A DNA stretch of 64,000 nt from Gaetbulibacter_A aestuarii (GTDB lineage: Bacteria; Bacteroidota; Bacteroidia; Flavobacteriales; Flavobacteriaceae): positions 1,364,001 through 1,428,000 of the forward strand of contig NZ_BAABAY010000001.1 in the NCBI RefSeq assembly GCF_039537665.1, given 5' to 3'. The notes below the pieces were generated by a model. That model was not told the DNA's origin. It did not search any database and was given only the letters and a program-made list of their open reading frames with translations. Every line of letters starts with the position of its first letter. Positions within the stretch are counted from its first letter, which is position 1. A program made the position numbers and the translations under genes. Positions 62,815 to 64,000 of the stretch are shown here, one piece after another.

Positions 62815-63545
62815 AGGCGTTGTCTAACGGCTTCATATAAAAAGGCGCCACAAGCAACACTCACATTTAAAGATTCAATCTCCCCTAAAAGAGGCAGTTT
62901 AGCTTTATGATCAACCACTTTTAAAATGGATGGGTTGATACCTCGCCCTTCAGAACCCATAACAATGGCTGTAGGTTCTTTAAAGGAAACATCATATAAT
63001 GTTTGATTGGTTTTCTCAGTAGCAGCTACAACTTTTATACCTGAGGCTTGCATGTAAAACACGGCGTCCTTAATGTGATCTACTTTGCAAATAGGCACTT
63101 TAAAAACGGCACCGGCACTGGTTTTAATGGTATCGCCATTTACTGGAGCACCGCCTTTTTTCTGGATAATGATACCATGCACTCCGGTACATTCTGCAGT
63201 ACGAATGATTGCGCCAAAATTCCGAACATCACTCAATTGATCTAGTAGTAAAAAAAGTGGCGTTTCTCCAGATTCAACAATCTGTAATATCAAGGTCTCC
63301 ATATCATGAAATTCCACAGGAGAAATTTGTGCTACAGCCCCTTGATGATTCTTTTTTGTAAGTCGGTTTAATTTTTCAACCGGAACATAAGAAGTATTAA
63401 TGCCTTCAGCACGTATTAGGGATTCCAGCTGGTTGAATAGTTCACCATGAAGTCCTTTTTGTAAAAAAACTTTATCGATGGTCTTTCCTGAAGTTACGGC
63501 TTCAATAATAGCCCGTAAACCAAAAATTTGGGTCTGATCTTCCAT
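62811..63545 (-). CDS. rlmB: 23S rRNA (guanosine-2'-O-)-methyltransferase RlmB
   Basis: 244 residues. SPOUT/TrmH-family methyltransferase: N-terminal ribosomal-substrate-binding domain (FGLRAIIEAVTSGKTIDKVFL region, visible as FGLRAIIEAV), then LLLDQLSDVRNFGAIIRTAE (motif 1), VMGSEGRGI (motif 2), and PLLGEIESLNVSVACG (motif 3). Methylates G2251 of 23S rRNA, in the P-loop of the peptidyl-transferase centre. Start MEDQTQIFGLR fits the family. Confidence 0.93.
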   Translation of the reverse strand: MEDQTQIFGLRAIIEAVTSGKTIDKVFLQKGLHGELFNQLESLIRAEGINTSYVPVEKLNRLTKKNHQGAVAQISPVEFHDMETLILQIVESGETPLFLLLDQLSDVRNFGAIIRTAECTGVHGIIIQKKGGAPVNGDTIKTSAGAVFKVPICKVDHIKDAVFYMQASGIKVVAATEKTNQTLYDVSFKEPTAIVMGSEGRGINPSILKVVDHKAKLPLLGEIESLNVSVACGAFLYEAVRQRL

Positions 63546-63560
63546 GGTCTAAAGGTATAA

Positions 63561-63590
63561 AAAAAGAGCCTGAGAAATCAGGCTCTTTTT
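63561..63590 (-). terminator. Terminator after the 63612 gene
   Basis: AAAAAGAGCCTGA and TCAGGCTCTTTTT form a 13-bp stem around GAAA. Lies 21 bases after the stop of the minus-strand gene at 63612 and 15 bases before rlmB. Confidence 0.88.
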
Positions 63591-63611
63591 AATATTTAAA
63601 TCGGTGCGTAA

Positions 63612-64000
63612 TTACTTGGTATCAAAAGCAGTTGATTCGCTAGCACCAAAGGCACCGCCGCCGGTAACTTTTACAACACCACCAATGGTTAGGGTGTAGT
63701 CACCTAAAACACCACCGTCGTCCATACCATCACTAAATTCATCTGTGAAAACAAGAGTATAATCTCTACCGGCACATAAGGTAATAGATTCGCTTACGGA
63801 ACCACGTTTGTAATCAGCATAAGTACCAGCTTCAGCCTCAACTACAGTACCTCCTAAAGCGTCAGTAATATACCAACCGGTCTCCTCTGAATAATAATCA
63901 AAGTTAATGTCCAGTGTTGCGGTTATTTCTTCACACTGTTGGATGTAATTCACGGTTGTTGATGATCCTGTATTAAGACCTTCCTCCGCCATATCAAATT
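63612..64000 (-). CDS. Secreted protein, C-terminal part (5' end outside window)
   Basis: The frame is open to the window edge, so an ATG near 63992 is internal or accidental and the gene is truncated. About 128 visible residues; they form a beta-sandwich (LDINFDYYSEETGWYITD, EAGTYADYKRGSVSESITLC, RDYTLVFTDEFSDGMDDGG, GDYTLTIGGVVKV). An acidic calcium-like DGMDDGG turn is shared with C-terminal accessory domains of flavobacterial extracellular proteases. It ends GAFGASESTAFDTK; no T9SS tail follows. Enzyme type cannot be told from this fragment. Confidence 0.7.
   Translation of the reverse strand, partial: FDMAEEGLNTGSSTTVNYIQQCEEITATLDINFDYYSEETGWYITDALGGTVVEAEAGTYADYKRGSVSESITLCAGRDYTLVFTDEFSDGMDDGGVLGDYTLTIGGVVKVTGGGAFGASESTAFDTK

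Overview
The window is about 64 kb of low-GC chromosome from a member of the Bacteroidota, almost certainly family Flavobacteriaceae. The evidence is the gliding and type IX secretion (T9SS) set gldJ, porU and porV in its usual flavobacterial order beside murF, cdd and the pyruvate dehydrogenase genes. Secreted proteins carry T9SS type A and type B C-terminal sorting domains. Promoter boxes match the Bacteroidota TAnnTTTG consensus, and genes generally lack Shine-Dalgarno sequences. I cannot name the genus. I found no rRNA, tRNA, CRISPR array, prophage or insertion sequence. Most of the window is ordinary core genome.

Layout. 1-3845: a secreted-protein cluster (end of a Calx-beta protein, a small exported basic protein, a GH5 glycanase and a binding-module protein, the last two with T9SS tails). 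3846-4511: a gene-free stretch with three tandem ~186 bp units, each carrying a long palindrome. 4512-7542: a MarR-controlled exported esterase and a PAS-LuxR regulator. 7758-16234: murF and gldJ opposite porU and porV. 16320-19536: cdd, pdhA and pdhC. 19606-21222: a secreted DUF4242 protein and an AraC regulator that itself begins with a DUF4242 domain. 21407-26356: an M28 peptidase, an SDR and a large T9SS type B surface protein. 26425-29586: a SprT-like / manC / DUF389 operon. 29583-31087: an MlaF/MlaE-like lipid transporter pair. 31195-37504: a PafA-like phosphatase, two glycosyltransferases, a flippase and a damaged-looking T9SS type B gene. 37513-45379: a KAS III-like enzyme, gcvP, a UbiA-like membrane protein, an ECF sigma factor with a Cys/His mini-protein, and an M3 peptidase. 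45527-50986: purK / secreted orphan / purE, a fused hpt-adk gene, and obg. 50952-55488: a hydrolase, an SdpI/SdpR-type pair, a DUF4136 lipoprotein, an SDR and a TPR protein. 55598-62814: mpl, a radC / DUF7033 / HAD operon, an orphan exported protein, rarA and a rhomboid protease. 62811-64000: rlmB and the end of another secreted protein.

How it works together. GldJ, PorU and PorV serve export of proteins like those at 1247, 2649, 23087 and 36302: PorV shuttles cargo and PorU cleaves the sorting domain. Purine metabolism is grouped around 45.5-50 kb (purE, purK, hpt-adk). Cell-envelope genes are scattered throughout (murF, mpl, manC, mlaEF, glycosyltransferases, flippase).

The least explained items are four. 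The DUF4242 / cyclase-like / AraC regulator has a partner secreted DUF4242 gene preceded by a 21-bp-period direct repeat. A multi-hairpin element lies between rarA and the rhomboid gene. A secreted orphan is translationally packed between purK and purE. The palindromic tandem array lies at 4 kb.
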